Positions 55,586 through 64,000 of a DNA stretch of 64,000 nt are shown here, piece by piece (the stretch's first letter is position 1; each line of letters starts with the position of its first letter). Made by a program: the position numbers and the translations under genes. This DNA comes from Paenibacillus sp. MMS20-IR301 (lineage in GTDB: Bacteria > Bacillota > Bacilli > Paenibacillales > Paenibacillaceae). The stretch spans positions 5,524,001 to 5,588,000 of the forward strand of contig NZ_CP135275.1 in the NCBI RefSeq assembly GCF_032302195.1, written 5' to 3'. The notes beneath the pieces were generated by a model. That model had not been told where the DNA came from. It did no database searches and saw only the letters and a program-made list of their open reading frames with translations.

Positions 55586-56482
55586 CTACCGGTCCAGCTC
55601 CATCCCGCCGCTGATGATCACATGCTTCATTACACTGTCCCGGCGGAAACCGTTAGTGTCATAGAAGCGGATGGCCTCTGTATTGCCGCCGCTGACTACC
55701 AGCTCAAGCCTCGTATACCCCAGCGGCCGGTACTTAGCGGCCAGATCATGAATCAGCTGCCTGCCGAATCCCCGGCTTCTCGCTTCAGGGGCAAGGCAGA
55801 TGTATTCCAAATGAAGAACGCCGGTCAGTGCATTTCTTCTGATAATCATATACCCGGTGAAAATGTTCTCCTGCAGCACAGCAAAAATCTCATATTCGCC
55901 AGTCCCGCTGCCGCCGAGCTCATCTTCAATATCCTCCGGAGTGAACACGGCTCCCGGAAATCCCTGGTTATGTAATTCGGTCAGCGGCTGCAGCCACTCT
56001 GTCCCGGAACCGTTCAGCGGTAAGACTTCAAGCTCAATACGTTCCTGGCAGTGAAGCTGCTCTGCCGTATCCGCAGAATAGTGATAATGGGTGTTTACTT
56101 TCTCCGTCCGGTAACGGGCAGCATATTCAAGAAGCAAAGTATTGTCAGCGCTAATGAATAAATGAAAATACCGGATATCTTCCGCTTCGGCCTTCCCGGC
56201 CAGATGCAGGAACATGGGCTCAAGATTAGCCTTCGGATGATCCGAATAATACGGGCCCCATACCTCTACATCCTGCTGACCTCCCCCTACCTCATATTGA
56301 TCCAGGATCACCGCACCGGCAATCTGCTCTCCTTCATAGAGTACAAAGCTTGATTCTTCCAGCCCCTCACTCAGATCATGGATAATATCCTCCAGCGTAC
56401 TGCCCGTATAACCGCATTTCTGTCCGCTTGTATTGCACGTATGAATAAATGCGGCCAGATGCTCTCTTGTCCCTGCTGTCAT
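55586..56482 (-). CDS. GNAT-family acetyltransferase
   Basis: The C-terminal GNAT domain has motif A as YICLAPEARSRGFGRQLIHD and motif B in RLELVVSGGNTEAIRFYDTNGF. The N-terminal 150 residues look like a second, degenerate GNAT fold. GAGGAGAG precedes the ATG. The 298-residue tandem-GNAT layout is seen in several amine and aminoglycoside acetyltransferases. Substrate unknown. Confidence 0.85.
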   Translation of the reverse strand: MTAGTREHLAAFIHTCNTSGQKCGYTGSTLEDIIHDLSEGLEESSFVLYEGEQIAGAVILDQYEVGGGQQDVEVWGPYYSDHPKANLEPMFLHLAGKAEAEDIRYFHLFISADNTLLLEYAARYRTEKVNTHYHYSADTAEQLHCQERIELEVLPLNGSGTEWLQPLTELHNQGFPGAVFTPEDIEDELGGSGTGEYEIFAVLQENIFTGYMIIRRNALTGVLHLEYICLAPEARSRGFGRQLIHDLAAKYRPLGYTRLELVVSGGNTEAIRFYDTNGFRRDSVMKHVIISGGMELDR

Positions 56483-56652
56483 CCTTAACTCTCCTCTCTA
56501 TCAGATGCTTAGCAACATCCATAATATTAATATTAAGATAGAATCCTGGAAACTTCATTCTAAGATTTGGGTGAGTCCAGTCCATATTCGCACAAGCCGC
56601 CTGGAATGTTCTGAGTAATATAGAGTAAAAAGAACTGTGAGGTGATTAACGA

Positions 56653-57018
56653 ATGGCAAACAGAGCAAAGCTGCGCAAGCGGGCAGAGCAACTGAAGGGC
56701 CGGCCGGTATGCATCACTTTGCATGACGGGCGTTCTTATGTGGGCTGGATTACCAGCCTGGACAAGGAAGCTATTATCCTCTCCAGAGCCGGTTCGACAC
56801 GGCGGAGATCCGCTGCAAAGGGACGAAAGGCAGAGGTTTCCGCATTCATGCCTTTACTCGGATCGTTTATGGGCGGAGCAGGCGGGGCTATGGGATTCGG
56901 CAGAATTATGGGCATGTTCGGAATGGTGCAGAAGGCCATGCCTGTCATGAAGATGGGTTACAATATGATCAAATCGATCCGGCCTTTCATGAGCGGGCTC
57001 AAAGGTCTGATGGGCTAG
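56653..57018 (+). CDS. Small LSm-like domain protein with Gly/Met-rich tail
   Basis: A 121-residue protein. The basic N-terminus is followed at about 16-45 by RPVCITLHDGRSYVGWITSL and DKEAIILSR, which fits an Sm/LSm-type strand pattern (G-x-x-V-x-I-x-L-x-D-G-R). The C-terminal half is rich in Met and Gly (MPLLGSFMGGAGGAMGFGR, KMGYNMIKSI), hydrophobic and probably helical or membrane-seeking. GAGGTG precedes the ATG and a terminator follows, so it is a stand-alone gene. An RNA-binding role is suggested only by the Sm-like pattern. Confidence 0.72.
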   Translation: MANRAKLRKRAEQLKGRPVCITLHDGRSYVGWITSLDKEAIILSRAGSTRRRSAAKGRKAEVSAFMPLLGSFMGGAGGAMGFGRIMGMFGMVQKAMPVMKMGYNMIKSIRPFMSGLKGLMG

Positions 57019-57049
57019 AAGAATGCTGCTCATACTGCTCTTTCAAAAA

Positions 57050-57092
57050 GAAAACGGCTATGCCGCCCTCCCGGGGCTGCATAGCCGTCTTT
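57050..57092. terminator. Bidirectional terminator
   Basis: ACGGCTATGC and GCATAGCCGT with A- and T-tracts on the two sides, between convergent genes. Confidence 0.85.
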
Positions 57093-57100
57093 AATTGCAT

Positions 57101-59887
57101 TTACACATGTTTGAACTCAATCCACTCAATCTGCAAGCCCGGTTTGACGAAGTCCAGCTTCATTTCATACAGGCCGGCTTCAAGCTCCACCTTCACCAGC
57201 TTCTGTCTGATCCATCTGCCTTCTGTTCCGTTCGTCTGAATGGTGGTTACCGGTTGTCCGTTCAGAATCATGTTGCACGCGCTTTGCGCCAGCTCAGGCT
57301 CAGGCGACATAATGCTGACGATGATCCGGTACTGCCCGGCCTGATCAGCCTGGATATACGTAGCGCCGGATAGGGCAGGCACAACCTGTGCATTCTGGCT
57401 CAGTACCTGCGCGTCCGCTGCTGCAAGCGACGGATCTGCCTTGAATGAGTCGACAGCCTCCACAATCTCATGCTTTCTGGAGAATACCGGTGCATTCATA
57501 ATGAACCGGCAGATATTGATGGCAGAGCGTTGCAGCTCTCCTCTGGTCAGCGTACCGTTCTCCAGCGACTCCAGCGTATTGTCATCATAGGCGTTGACTT
57601 CTGCGCCGTAGTTACTGACTACCATGTACAGATCATTCTGAGCGCGGACCATCCAGTTTGTATTCTTGCGGTCCGCCGGGCCTCCCTCCACCGAATTGTT
57701 CATAATTGCCCACCAGTCAGTCATCACAATGCCTGTGAAGCCCCACTCGCCGCGCAGAAGTGTAGTATTCAGGTCATAGTTGGATGCTGCCCAGTGGCCG
57801 TTAACCGGGTTGTAGGAAGTCATGATCGAGTTCGCACCGCCTTGCTTCACGGCAATCTCGAAGCCCTTCAGATAGATCTCGCGAAGCGCCCGCTCAGAGA
57901 CAACCGCGTCCACCTTGCTGCGGTGCTTCTCCTGATTATTGCAGGCGAAATGCTTCAATGTGGCATTAGAGCCGCCCTTCATAATTCCGCGTGTGCATGC
58001 GGCAGCGAAGATTCCGGAAACCAGCGGATCCTCGGAGAAATATTCGAAATTACGCCCGTTCAGCGGGCTGCGCCGGATATTCAGCCCCGGCCCGAGCAGC
58101 GTATCCACCTGGTTCCGCAACAGCTCCTGCCCCTCCATGACGTACAGCTCTTCAACCAGCTCTGCATTCCAGGTAGCGGCAAGCAGGGTTCCAATCGATA
58201 CCTGGGTTGCCTTCTGTCCGCTGTCCATACGGATTCCGGAAGGGCCATCTGCTGTAGCTGCAACAGGAATACCGTAATTGAACAGGCTGTCGCTGACTCC
58301 CCCGAACGCGGAAGCTGTTCCCGGAGTAACCAGCGGACTGCTCATGCCTTCGCCTCTGACAATCGCCGCCAGATCCTGGTCACTGAGCTGGGCGATGAAT
58401 GAGCTCATGCTGACCTTGCCCTCATGAACATCTCTCAGGGTATGCCCCAGATTGCCGGTCTGCACCAGCGTCTCCGGAAGATTGCGCGCGATCCGCTCAG
58501 CCAGGTCAACCTTGCGTGTCGGCACTGCTTCAGTGATCAGCTCATAAGAACCGTCTTCCTTCCGCACACCCGGCTTCATTCTCATGAAGCTTTCAGTCGG
58601 CGCCATCGCTTCCTCCAGCTGCTCTACAACAACCAGCTCGTCCAGCACATAACCCGCTTGTCCATCGACCTGTACTTCCGTCACCGCTTTAACACTTGTT
58701 CCTGCATAGAAGCGGTAAGTCCCGGCTTCCAGCACGTAGGCAGAGGGATGTCCGGTTACTCCGGCATCATCATAAGAAGCCAGCGCATGGAGCGGGAAGC
58801 TCACTGTAAGCTGCTGCGCTTCACCCGGCTGAAGCAGGCCTGTCTTCACGAATGCGGCAAGCGCCTTGGCCGGCTGGCCCAGCTGGCCTTGCGGCGCTTC
58901 ATAATAGACCTGCACCACTTCTTTACCGGCGTAAGTGCTGCCTGTATTTGTTACGTTTACGTTTATTTGAATATGGGTTTCGCCCGCCTGGTTAACCAGC
59001 TTCGCTTCCTCTGCCTCCAGCTTGAACGTGGTGTAGGACAAGCCATAACCGAATTCATAATGAACCTTATCCGGACAGAAGGTCTCGAAATAACGGTAAC
59101 CCACATAAATATCTTCTTCATACAGGTTCTTAAATTCATTCCCGTAGTTGCTTGTCGACGGATAATCCTGAATGGAATAGGCAATCGTATCGGTCAGCTT
59201 GCCGCTTGGTGTCACTTCTCCGGCCAGCACATCGGCAATCGCATTACCGCCCTCCATACCGCCATGCCAGGAATAGATTACAGCCGAGATGGGATTCACA
59301 TAACCCGCATCGTCCAGCCAGCTCATATCTATAATGTTTGAGACGTTAAGCACTACAACAGTCTGCTCGAAATGTGCCGTCACCTGCTTCAGCATAGCCT
59401 TCTCGTCTTCTGTCAGCTGATAGCTTCCCGGTGCATCGGCATTATCCTGATCCTCACCGGCAGTACGCCCGATCACCACAACTGCCTTGGCTGACTGTCT
59501 TCTTGCACTTGCCACCAGTTCATCCGCAAGCGGCATTTCCTTCTGGTTCCATGGCTCCGCCGCCCATACTTTTCCTCCGTCATCAAACGGATTAAGGGTA
59601 ATCCACTGCTCATATGCTGCTGCCAGCTCTTCATTGACGCTAATATTCTTTTTGCTGCGCAGACCGTCCAGCAGATTGGTTGTATATGCCACATGAACGC
59701 TGCCACCTGAGCCTGTGCCGCTGCGGTAGTAGTTCACTTGAATTCTGCCGAAAATGGCAACGCTCTCGCCGTTCCCCAGCGGAAGCACCTGGCCTTCATT
59801 TTTAAGCAATACCGCACCTTCTGCTGCAACTGTCCGGCTAAACTCTGCAAAACCCTCTAAAGGTACTCCAATATTCTGTGCACTCAC
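57101..59887 (-). CDS. Glycoside hydrolase family 3 beta-glucosidase, domain-swapped, with C-terminal carbohydrate-binding-like module
   Basis: GTG start after AGGAGG. The order of domains is reversed compared with common GH3 enzymes: the alpha/beta sandwich comes first (residues about 15-290, with VVVIGRTAGEDQD and PSGKLTDTIA). An FnIII-like domain follows (about 310-420), and the catalytic TIM barrel is last (about 490-800). The likely nucleophile is D724 in GIVMTDWWA; KHFACNNQEKHR supplies substrate-binding residues. This arrangement is known from rumen bacterial beta-glucosidases. The final 90 residues (YIQADQAGQYRIIVSIMSPE) resemble CBM6/35 folds. There is no signal peptide, so it is intracellular. 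Confidence 0.9.
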   Translation of the reverse strand: MSAQNIGVPLEGFAEFSRTVAAEGAVLLKNEGQVLPLGNGESVAIFGRIQVNYYRSGTGSGGSVHVAYTTNLLDGLRSKKNISVNEELAAAYEQWITLNPFDDGGKVWAAEPWNQKEMPLADELVASARRQSAKAVVVIGRTAGEDQDNADAPGSYQLTEDEKAMLKQVTAHFEQTVVVLNVSNIIDMSWLDDAGYVNPISAVIYSWHGGMEGGNAIADVLAGEVTPSGKLTDTIAYSIQDYPSTSNYGNEFKNLYEEDIYVGYRYFETFCPDKVHYEFGYGLSYTTFKLEAEEAKLVNQAGETHIQINVNVTNTGSTYAGKEVVQVYYEAPQGQLGQPAKALAAFVKTGLLQPGEAQQLTVSFPLHALASYDDAGVTGHPSAYVLEAGTYRFYAGTSVKAVTEVQVDGQAGYVLDELVVVEQLEEAMAPTESFMRMKPGVRKEDGSYELITEAVPTRKVDLAERIARNLPETLVQTGNLGHTLRDVHEGKVSMSSFIAQLSDQDLAAIVRGEGMSSPLVTPGTASAFGGVSDSLFNYGIPVAATADGPSGIRMDSGQKATQVSIGTLLAATWNAELVEELYVMEGQELLRNQVDTLLGPGLNIRRSPLNGRNFEYFSEDPLVSGIFAAACTRGIMKGGSNATLKHFACNNQEKHRSKVDAVVSERALREIYLKGFEIAVKQGGANSIMTSYNPVNGHWAASNYDLNTTLLRGEWGFTGIVMTDWWAIMNNSVEGGPADRKNTNWMVRAQNDLYMVVSNYGAEVNAYDDNTLESLENGTLTRGELQRSAINICRFIMNAPVFSRKHEIVEAVDSFKADPSLAAADAQVLSQNAQVVPALSGATYIQADQAGQYRIIVSIMSPEPELAQSACNMILNGQPVTTIQTNGTEGRWIRQKLVKVELEAGLYEMKLDFVKPGLQIEWIEFKHV

Positions 59888-60074
59888 TTGGTTTCCTCCT
59901 GTTTGTCATTTCCCATTGTATTTGCCGGTTCTATAAACAACATATCCGGTACCCGGTTCATGTTATCTTGAACCTGTAATTTAATCTGTACAGCATATCC
60001 TTCTAAGAATAAAAGCATTAGCCCTAATATACAAGTACCGCATCCTAAAATAACCACGCAGGCACTGCAAATAA

Positions 60075-60099
60075 CAAAAAGACACCTGACCGGGTGTCT
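60075..60099 (-). terminator. Terminator after the small membrane protein gene
   Basis: AGACACC/GGGTGTCT stem followed on the minus strand by TTTTTG. The 59888-60074 region otherwise contains GH3 upstream DNA. Confidence 0.8.
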
Positions 60100-60153
60100 C
60101 CAATCGTCTTGACATATCCAGTTATTCTCCCGGCATACACCAGGGATTGTTAT

Positions 60154-60345
60154 TTATTTGCGGCGCCGGCCCTTCATCATACGGTTGTACATTATAAGCG
60201 CAGCAATAACCATACCGAGCATGGCAACGCTGCTTGCTGACTCCTGCGACATCCCGAACATAAGACAAATGCTTGAGACCAGTGTTCTCGTAAGCAATGC
60301 AACCGCAATCAGCATAATTGGCCGCCAAATGTTATATCCTCGCAT
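60154..60345 (-). CDS. Small two-helix membrane protein
   Basis: A 63-residue protein with two hydrophobic segments (IMLIAVALLTRTLVSSICLM and SVAMLGMVIAALIMY) and a very basic tail, KGRRRK. The ATG at 60345 follows GGAG by about 11 nt; a GTG at 60357 is the alternative. A terminator directly downstream supports a real gene. No family recognised. Confidence 0.6.
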   Translation of the reverse strand: MRGYNIWRPIMLIAVALLTRTLVSSICLMFGMSQESASSVAMLGMVIAALIMYNRMMKGRRRK

Positions 60346-60433
60346 TCCAGTATTCACTCCTAATTCAATATTCTAAGAATCACTGGTTTCTATTATAGCA
60401 TAAGAAGGAATGCGCATACATTTCAGGCGGCAA

Positions 60434-60476
60434 TAAAAACCCGCAGAGCAGCAAACTATCTGCCGCCCTGCGGGTT
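60434..60476 (-). terminator. Terminator after the SLH protein gene
   Basis: AACCCGCAG and CTGCGGGTT close a long stem; TTTTTATT follows on the minus strand. Confidence 0.85.
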
Positions 60477-60504
60477 GGATCCGTCCATTCCTGTAAAAGT
60501 GAGC

Positions 60505-63500
60505 TTATTTACTGTGTCTTACCGATGCTGCCATGATGTCCCCGTATGCCCAGTAGGAGGCCGGAACATCACTCCACACCGGCGCGGTGTTGTAGGCAGG
60601 ACGGGCGATCAGCTTGTTGATCAGCGTTACTGCTTCAGCCCGTGTAATTGGCTGATTCGGTCGGAAGGTCCCGTCTGAATAGCCGCTCAGCACTCCCTGC
60701 GCTTCAGCGCTCTGAATCGCTTCCTGTGCCCAGTGGCCGTTCACGTCACTGAAAGCGGATGACCCGCTGCCGCTCTTGCTCCAGCCGTAGACGTTGGAGA
60801 GAAGCTGCGCCATCTCGGCGCGGGTAATGGCCTGCTGCGGCTGGAAGCGGTTATTTCCTGTACCCTCGAACCATCCCTGCTGCACTGCAGTAGCAATATC
60901 AGCACTTGCCCAGAACCCTGACGGAATATCGGAAAAGGCGGTGCTGCCGCCTGCAGGGTTGCTAGAAAGTGGCATGGTGCGGCTGAGAATAGCCGCCATT
61001 TCCGCACGGCTTACCCCTTTACCCGGCTGGAAGCTGCCATCAGGATAACCCTTCATATAAGGCTCATATTGACCGGACAACAAAGGTGTAACCTTGAAGC
61101 TGTACTCGACGATAGTCTGGCCGACATGGATATTGCCGCCGCGGATATAACTGTCAGTGCCGAAGGTAGCCTCTGCTGTATCCTTGCGGCTGTCGAAGGC
61201 GAGATACCCGTCTTTGTCACCCAGAATGTAGTAGTCCCCATCCGGATAGACCATCCATCCATACTGGCCGTCAGCATTGCTGCTCTGCGGATCATGATTC
61301 TTATTCGGGGCAAAATCCGGCAGTTCCGGCAGAGTTACCAGTGCTCCCGGCACCCGGCCCTTGGAGCGGTTGAGCTCGGTATCCGACCAGTGCAGGCTGA
61401 CATTCACACCTTCCACCGGCTTGCCTGTAACGGAATCTGTAATCACACCATAAGGGTCGATCAATTCTGCATCAATAGAGATTGCACCATTTGCTCCTAC
61501 GGTCAGTACAGCCTGCTGTCCTGCCAGCCGTTCACCGTTAGGTGCAATTACGTTAAGGGCCAGCCGGTAAGTGCCCTGCGGCACGTTCGGTGCGGTAAAG
61601 CTGCCATCTGCATTAATAGTGAACTCAGGCACGTTGACGGCTTGGCCGCTGCTGCTGTACAGCTTACCTGTCAGCTTCAGACCGGTACCGATTTGCTGTG
61701 TAATCGGGGCGTTTACTGTTCCGCCTTTGGACGTGTTGGTGATCAAAACTTTAACAGTACCCGGCATGGTTACCGTACCCGATGGAATTTCCGGAGCCGG
61801 CGTTGGTGCTGGTGTTGGCGCCGGTGTTGGTGTTGGTGTTGGTGTTGGTGTTGGCACCGGATTCTCCTCATTGTCCTCAGGAGTAACGAGCGTGGTAAAG
61901 GAAGAAGGCTCGCCGTATACAATCCCCTTAGGTGTAACCGCATAAGCACGTACATAATATACCGTGCCCGGCTTAAGAGCATTTAGGGCCACCGTGAACC
62001 GGCCATCCATCTGCGGAGCTTCAACATTGAAGGTCTCTCCGGATAAATCTGCTGTAGTGCCGTATACAATTCCTGTAACCGTAGATGTACCTGTTACTGT
62101 GCCCCCGACCGTTGCTGAGGTTGTCGTTATATGGGTTGCCGAAGCTGTCAGGACCGCAGCCGGTGCAAAGGAACGGAAGTTTAAAACCGTTACTTTGCCC
62201 TGCTGATTATCGTCCACAATGGCTACATGCGGCTGTCCCTTAATAATTTGCAGCTTCAGCTCCGAGGCCCCGCCTGCAGTGAACGAGGCTGTGCCGACTG
62301 TCTTCCAGCTGCCGGCCATGGATTTCTTAACGGTTACCTTGGAAGTATCCGAGCTGTCTGTGTAAGCAATATATGCATTGTTATTCGTGTCAAAAGCCAA
62401 ATCCAGCAATTCTGCCGGGCTGCTGGTAATCGTGCTGGCTGCAGGTTCATAATTGAACCATTCACCGTACATGAACTCTTTCATCTGAATGCCTGCAGCA
62501 TCCTGATATATAACAATGCTGCTGCCATACTTATTGGTTGCCTGGGAGAGCAATTCAACAGGCGTACCCGCTTGCTTGTATTGCCTCCATTCCTCCGCAT
62601 ATACATCCAGGTATGCCGTATTCAGCTCCCCGTTCTGCATATAGCTGATTGTATAAGCACTATAATAGCTAGGCGATAAAGATACGGATTGAACAGCCCC
62701 CTGGGAGAAGCCAGCCGGCCCCCATGTTTCCCAATTGTCTTTATAGTAGACTTTCAATGTCAAAGAGCCCGATTCTGCCTGATCTGCAAAAGCTATTGTC
62801 GGCCGCCCGTCCACGATATTAAACGAGAACAGGTCCGCCGAGGAAGCAACTGCATCCGTGACTCCTACTTCTGCCCATTCTGTTCCATTAAATACAGATA
62901 CAATAATCCGGTTGGTACCGGCCTCCGTATAAGCGGCATAGAGTACGCCATCCTCATCTGTATTGAATTTCAGCGAGGTGTTGCCGGCAGCATTACCCGA
63001 GAAGCCGGGAGCGCCTACATATTCCCATGAAGTTCCGTTAAATTTCATTACTGAAATTGCATGATTATACTCCGCATCGGCAAACGCTACATAAGCAGCA
63101 CCATCGGCGTCATAGGCGAAGGAAAGCCCCTTAGCCGCCCCGGTAAACCCGGCAGGTCCTACAAGCTGCCATGCATATTCAGTAATGGTTACCTGCGCTG
63201 TAGCCGTCAGCGGCTTGATGCCGTTACCGGGATCACCATTATTGTAGTACCCGCAGTCGCCGCCCCCGCCCATAATTCCGATGCCGCCCTGTCTTGCGAA
63301 GCTTTGATACAGGCAGCCCGGTGTGCCTGTGAACGTATAAGTTCCCGGCTCGCCAGTAAAGGCAGGTGTACCTTCATCCCAGGTAACCGGAACTTCCGTC
63401 TGCTTGCCGTTGTCGAAGGACATCTGGAGTCTGTTCTCCAGCAGGCCTTGTACTTCAGCCAGGCTGGTTCCTTCCGGTGCCGTGATGTTCTTGGCAGCTG

Positions 63501-64000
63501 GAACGACAGTAAGATTAGGATAGTCTACGAATACTTCCAGACGCGGTTCATCATAGTAATTCGGGCCGTAACCTACATCCTCAGGCAGCGTCCAGGTCCC
63601 CGGGAATGAGCGGTAGCCGCCTGATTCTTTAAACACCCAGCCGTCGATCCAGCTGTCCGTGTCATAATCACTCATATCCCAGGACACCGGAACCGTTCTG
63701 GTCGTATTGTCATCCAGTGTAATCTCAACTGTCTGAGGAAGCACCAGATCTTCTTTGTTTGTCATATTGGGAACATGGAGTTCCGGCTGCTTGATTTCAG
63801 CAATCGTTCTCTTTGCTTCCAGTGTTGTGAAGCTCTCAATGCTGCCGTATAGGGTTGAATCGTAGCTTTCTGAATCCGTAACCCGGACAGCAGCCTGATA
63901 ATCGTATTGTGTAAGCGGGTCGAGACCGCTGATCTTACCGCCGAAATATCCTACTGCAGGGGAGTCAATTTCAGTCAGAGAGACTGACAGTGCATCAAAC
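60505..64000 (-). CDS. Multidomain SLH-anchored surface protein (5' end off window)
   Basis: The frame is open to the window edge, so at least 1165 residues are encoded. From the N-terminal side they are: an FnIII-like piece; two Big_4-like Ig domains (about 85-225); about seven units of 40-50 residues ending in W-x-x-x-G (SWEYVGAPGF, WETWGPAGFS, SWKTVGTASF), consistent with a seven-bladed propeller; another FnIII; a PT/PA-repeat linker; two carboxypeptidase-regulatory-like domains (GSFTAPNVPQGTYRLALN); and three C-terminal SLH motifs (GYPDGSFQPGKGVSRAEMA, ITRAEMAQLL, ITRAEAVTLI). SLH motifs hold proteins to pyruvylated wall polymers. It is secreted; its role may be glycan binding or adhesion. 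Confidence 0.9.
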   Translation of the reverse strand, partial: FDALSVSLTEIDSPAVGYFGGKISGLDPLTQYDYQAAVRVTDSESYDSTLYGSIESFTTLEAKRTIAEIKQPELHVPNMTNKEDLVLPQTVEITLDDNTTRTVPVSWDMSDYDTDSWIDGWVFKESGGYRSFPGTWTLPEDVGYGPNYYDEPRLEVFVDYPNLTVVPAAKNITAPEGTSLAEVQGLLENRLQMSFDNGKQTEVPVTWDEGTPAFTGEPGTYTFTGTPGCLYQSFARQGGIGIMGGGGDCGYYNNGDPGNGIKPLTATAQVTITEYAWQLVGPAGFTGAAKGLSFAYDADGAAYVAFADAEYNHAISVMKFNGTSWEYVGAPGFSGNAAGNTSLKFNTDEDGVLYAAYTEAGTNRIIVSVFNGTEWAEVGVTDAVASSADLFSFNIVDGRPTIAFADQAESGSLTLKVYYKDNWETWGPAGFSQGAVQSVSLSPSYYSAYTISYMQNGELNTAYLDVYAEEWRQYKQAGTPVELLSQATNKYGSSIVIYQDAAGIQMKEFMYGEWFNYEPAASTITSSPAELLDLAFDTNNNAYIAYTDSSDTSKVTVKKSMAGSWKTVGTASFTAGGASELKLQIIKGQPHVAIVDDNQQGKVTVLNFRSFAPAAVLTASATHITTTSATVGGTVTGTSTVTGIVYGTTADLSGETFNVEAPQMDGRFTVALNALKPGTVYYVRAYAVTPKGIVYGEPSSFTTLVTPEDNEENPVPTPTPTPTPTPAPTPAPTPAPEIPSGTVTMPGTVKVLITNTSKGGTVNAPITQQIGTGLKLTGKLYSSSGQAVNVPEFTINADGSFTAPNVPQGTYRLALNVIAPNGERLAGQQAVLTVGANGAISIDAELIDPYGVITDSVTGKPVEGVNVSLHWSDTELNRSKGRVPGALVTLPELPDFAPNKNHDPQSSNADGQYGWMVYPDGDYYILGDKDGYLAFDSRKDTAEATFGTDSYIRGGNIHVGQTIVEYSFKVTPLLSGQYEPYMKGYPDGSFQPGKGVSRAEMAAILSRTMPLSSNPAGGSTAFSDIPSGFWASADIATAVQQGWFEGTGNNRFQPQQAITRAEMAQLLSNVYGWSKSGSGSSAFSDVNGHWAQEAIQSAEAQGVLSGYSDGTFRPNQPITRAEAVTLINKLIARPAYNTAPVWSDVPASYWAYGDIMAASVRHSK

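Overview
The window looks like chromosomal DNA of a spore-forming Bacillota, most likely Paenibacillus. GC is moderate (about 53% by eye), Shine-Dalgarno sites are strong and GTG/TTG starts are frequent. Gene content fits: an AdeR/ald pair, a spore transglutaminase beside a long collagen-like protein, a large SLH protein, many AraC/GyrI-type regulators, and intergenic repeats of a kind I recall from Paenibacillus genomes. Species cannot be fixed from the sequence alone.

Layout. 1-3.4 kb: edge-truncated AraC regulator and an adaA-adaB-alkA alkylation-repair operon (minus strand). 3.7-8.8 kb: TetR-MFS-ABC efflux operon behind a palindromic operator. 8.8-15.1 kb: a VOC gene broken by one amber codon, an AraC/GyrI regulator, and a SWIM-protein/SNF2-helicase pair. 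15.1-21.1 kb: an orphan protein, a long regulatory leader plus hflX, a 747-residue collagen-like protein and tgl. 21.2-27.7 kb: adeR and ald with a palindromic operator, a methyltransferase, an M20 amidohydrolase and a mutarotase. 27.9-36 kb: surface-polysaccharide genes (three GT2 transferases, a pyruvyl transferase, a flippase), a threonine-aldolase-like enzyme and udk. 36.4-43.2 kb: a LacI-controlled oligosaccharide operon (ABC importer, BadF-type kinase, GH4 glycosidase) with twin operators. 43.3-45.6 kb: an M50 protease remnant and a complete IS element with 19-bp terminal repeats and 5-bp target duplications. 45.8-51.2 kb: lipoprotein, HIT protein, divergent AraC/oxidoreductase, MATE transporter and tRNA-Leu(CAG). 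51.3-57 kb: a structured leader before a nucleotidyltransferase-fold gene, an XRE/C39-like fusion, AraC, GNAT and an LSm-like small protein. 57.1-64 kb: a domain-swapped GH3 beta-glucosidase, a small membrane protein and a huge SLH protein running off the end.

The strongest candidate for something undescribed is the leader of hflX (16010-16441). It holds an extended -10 promoter, a 12-codon upstream ORF with a perfect Shine-Dalgarno and an Arg-Ile-Arg motif, a hairpin overlapping its stop codon, an upstream copy of one terminator arm, and an intrinsic terminator just before hflX. This is the architecture expected of antibiotic-induced attenuation controlling a ribosome-rescue GTPase. A second, unrelated structured leader with its own terminator precedes the nucleotidyltransferase-fold gene at 51.6 kb.

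Functions are read from recognisable motifs without database searches. RNA structures are complementarity found by eye, not computed folds.
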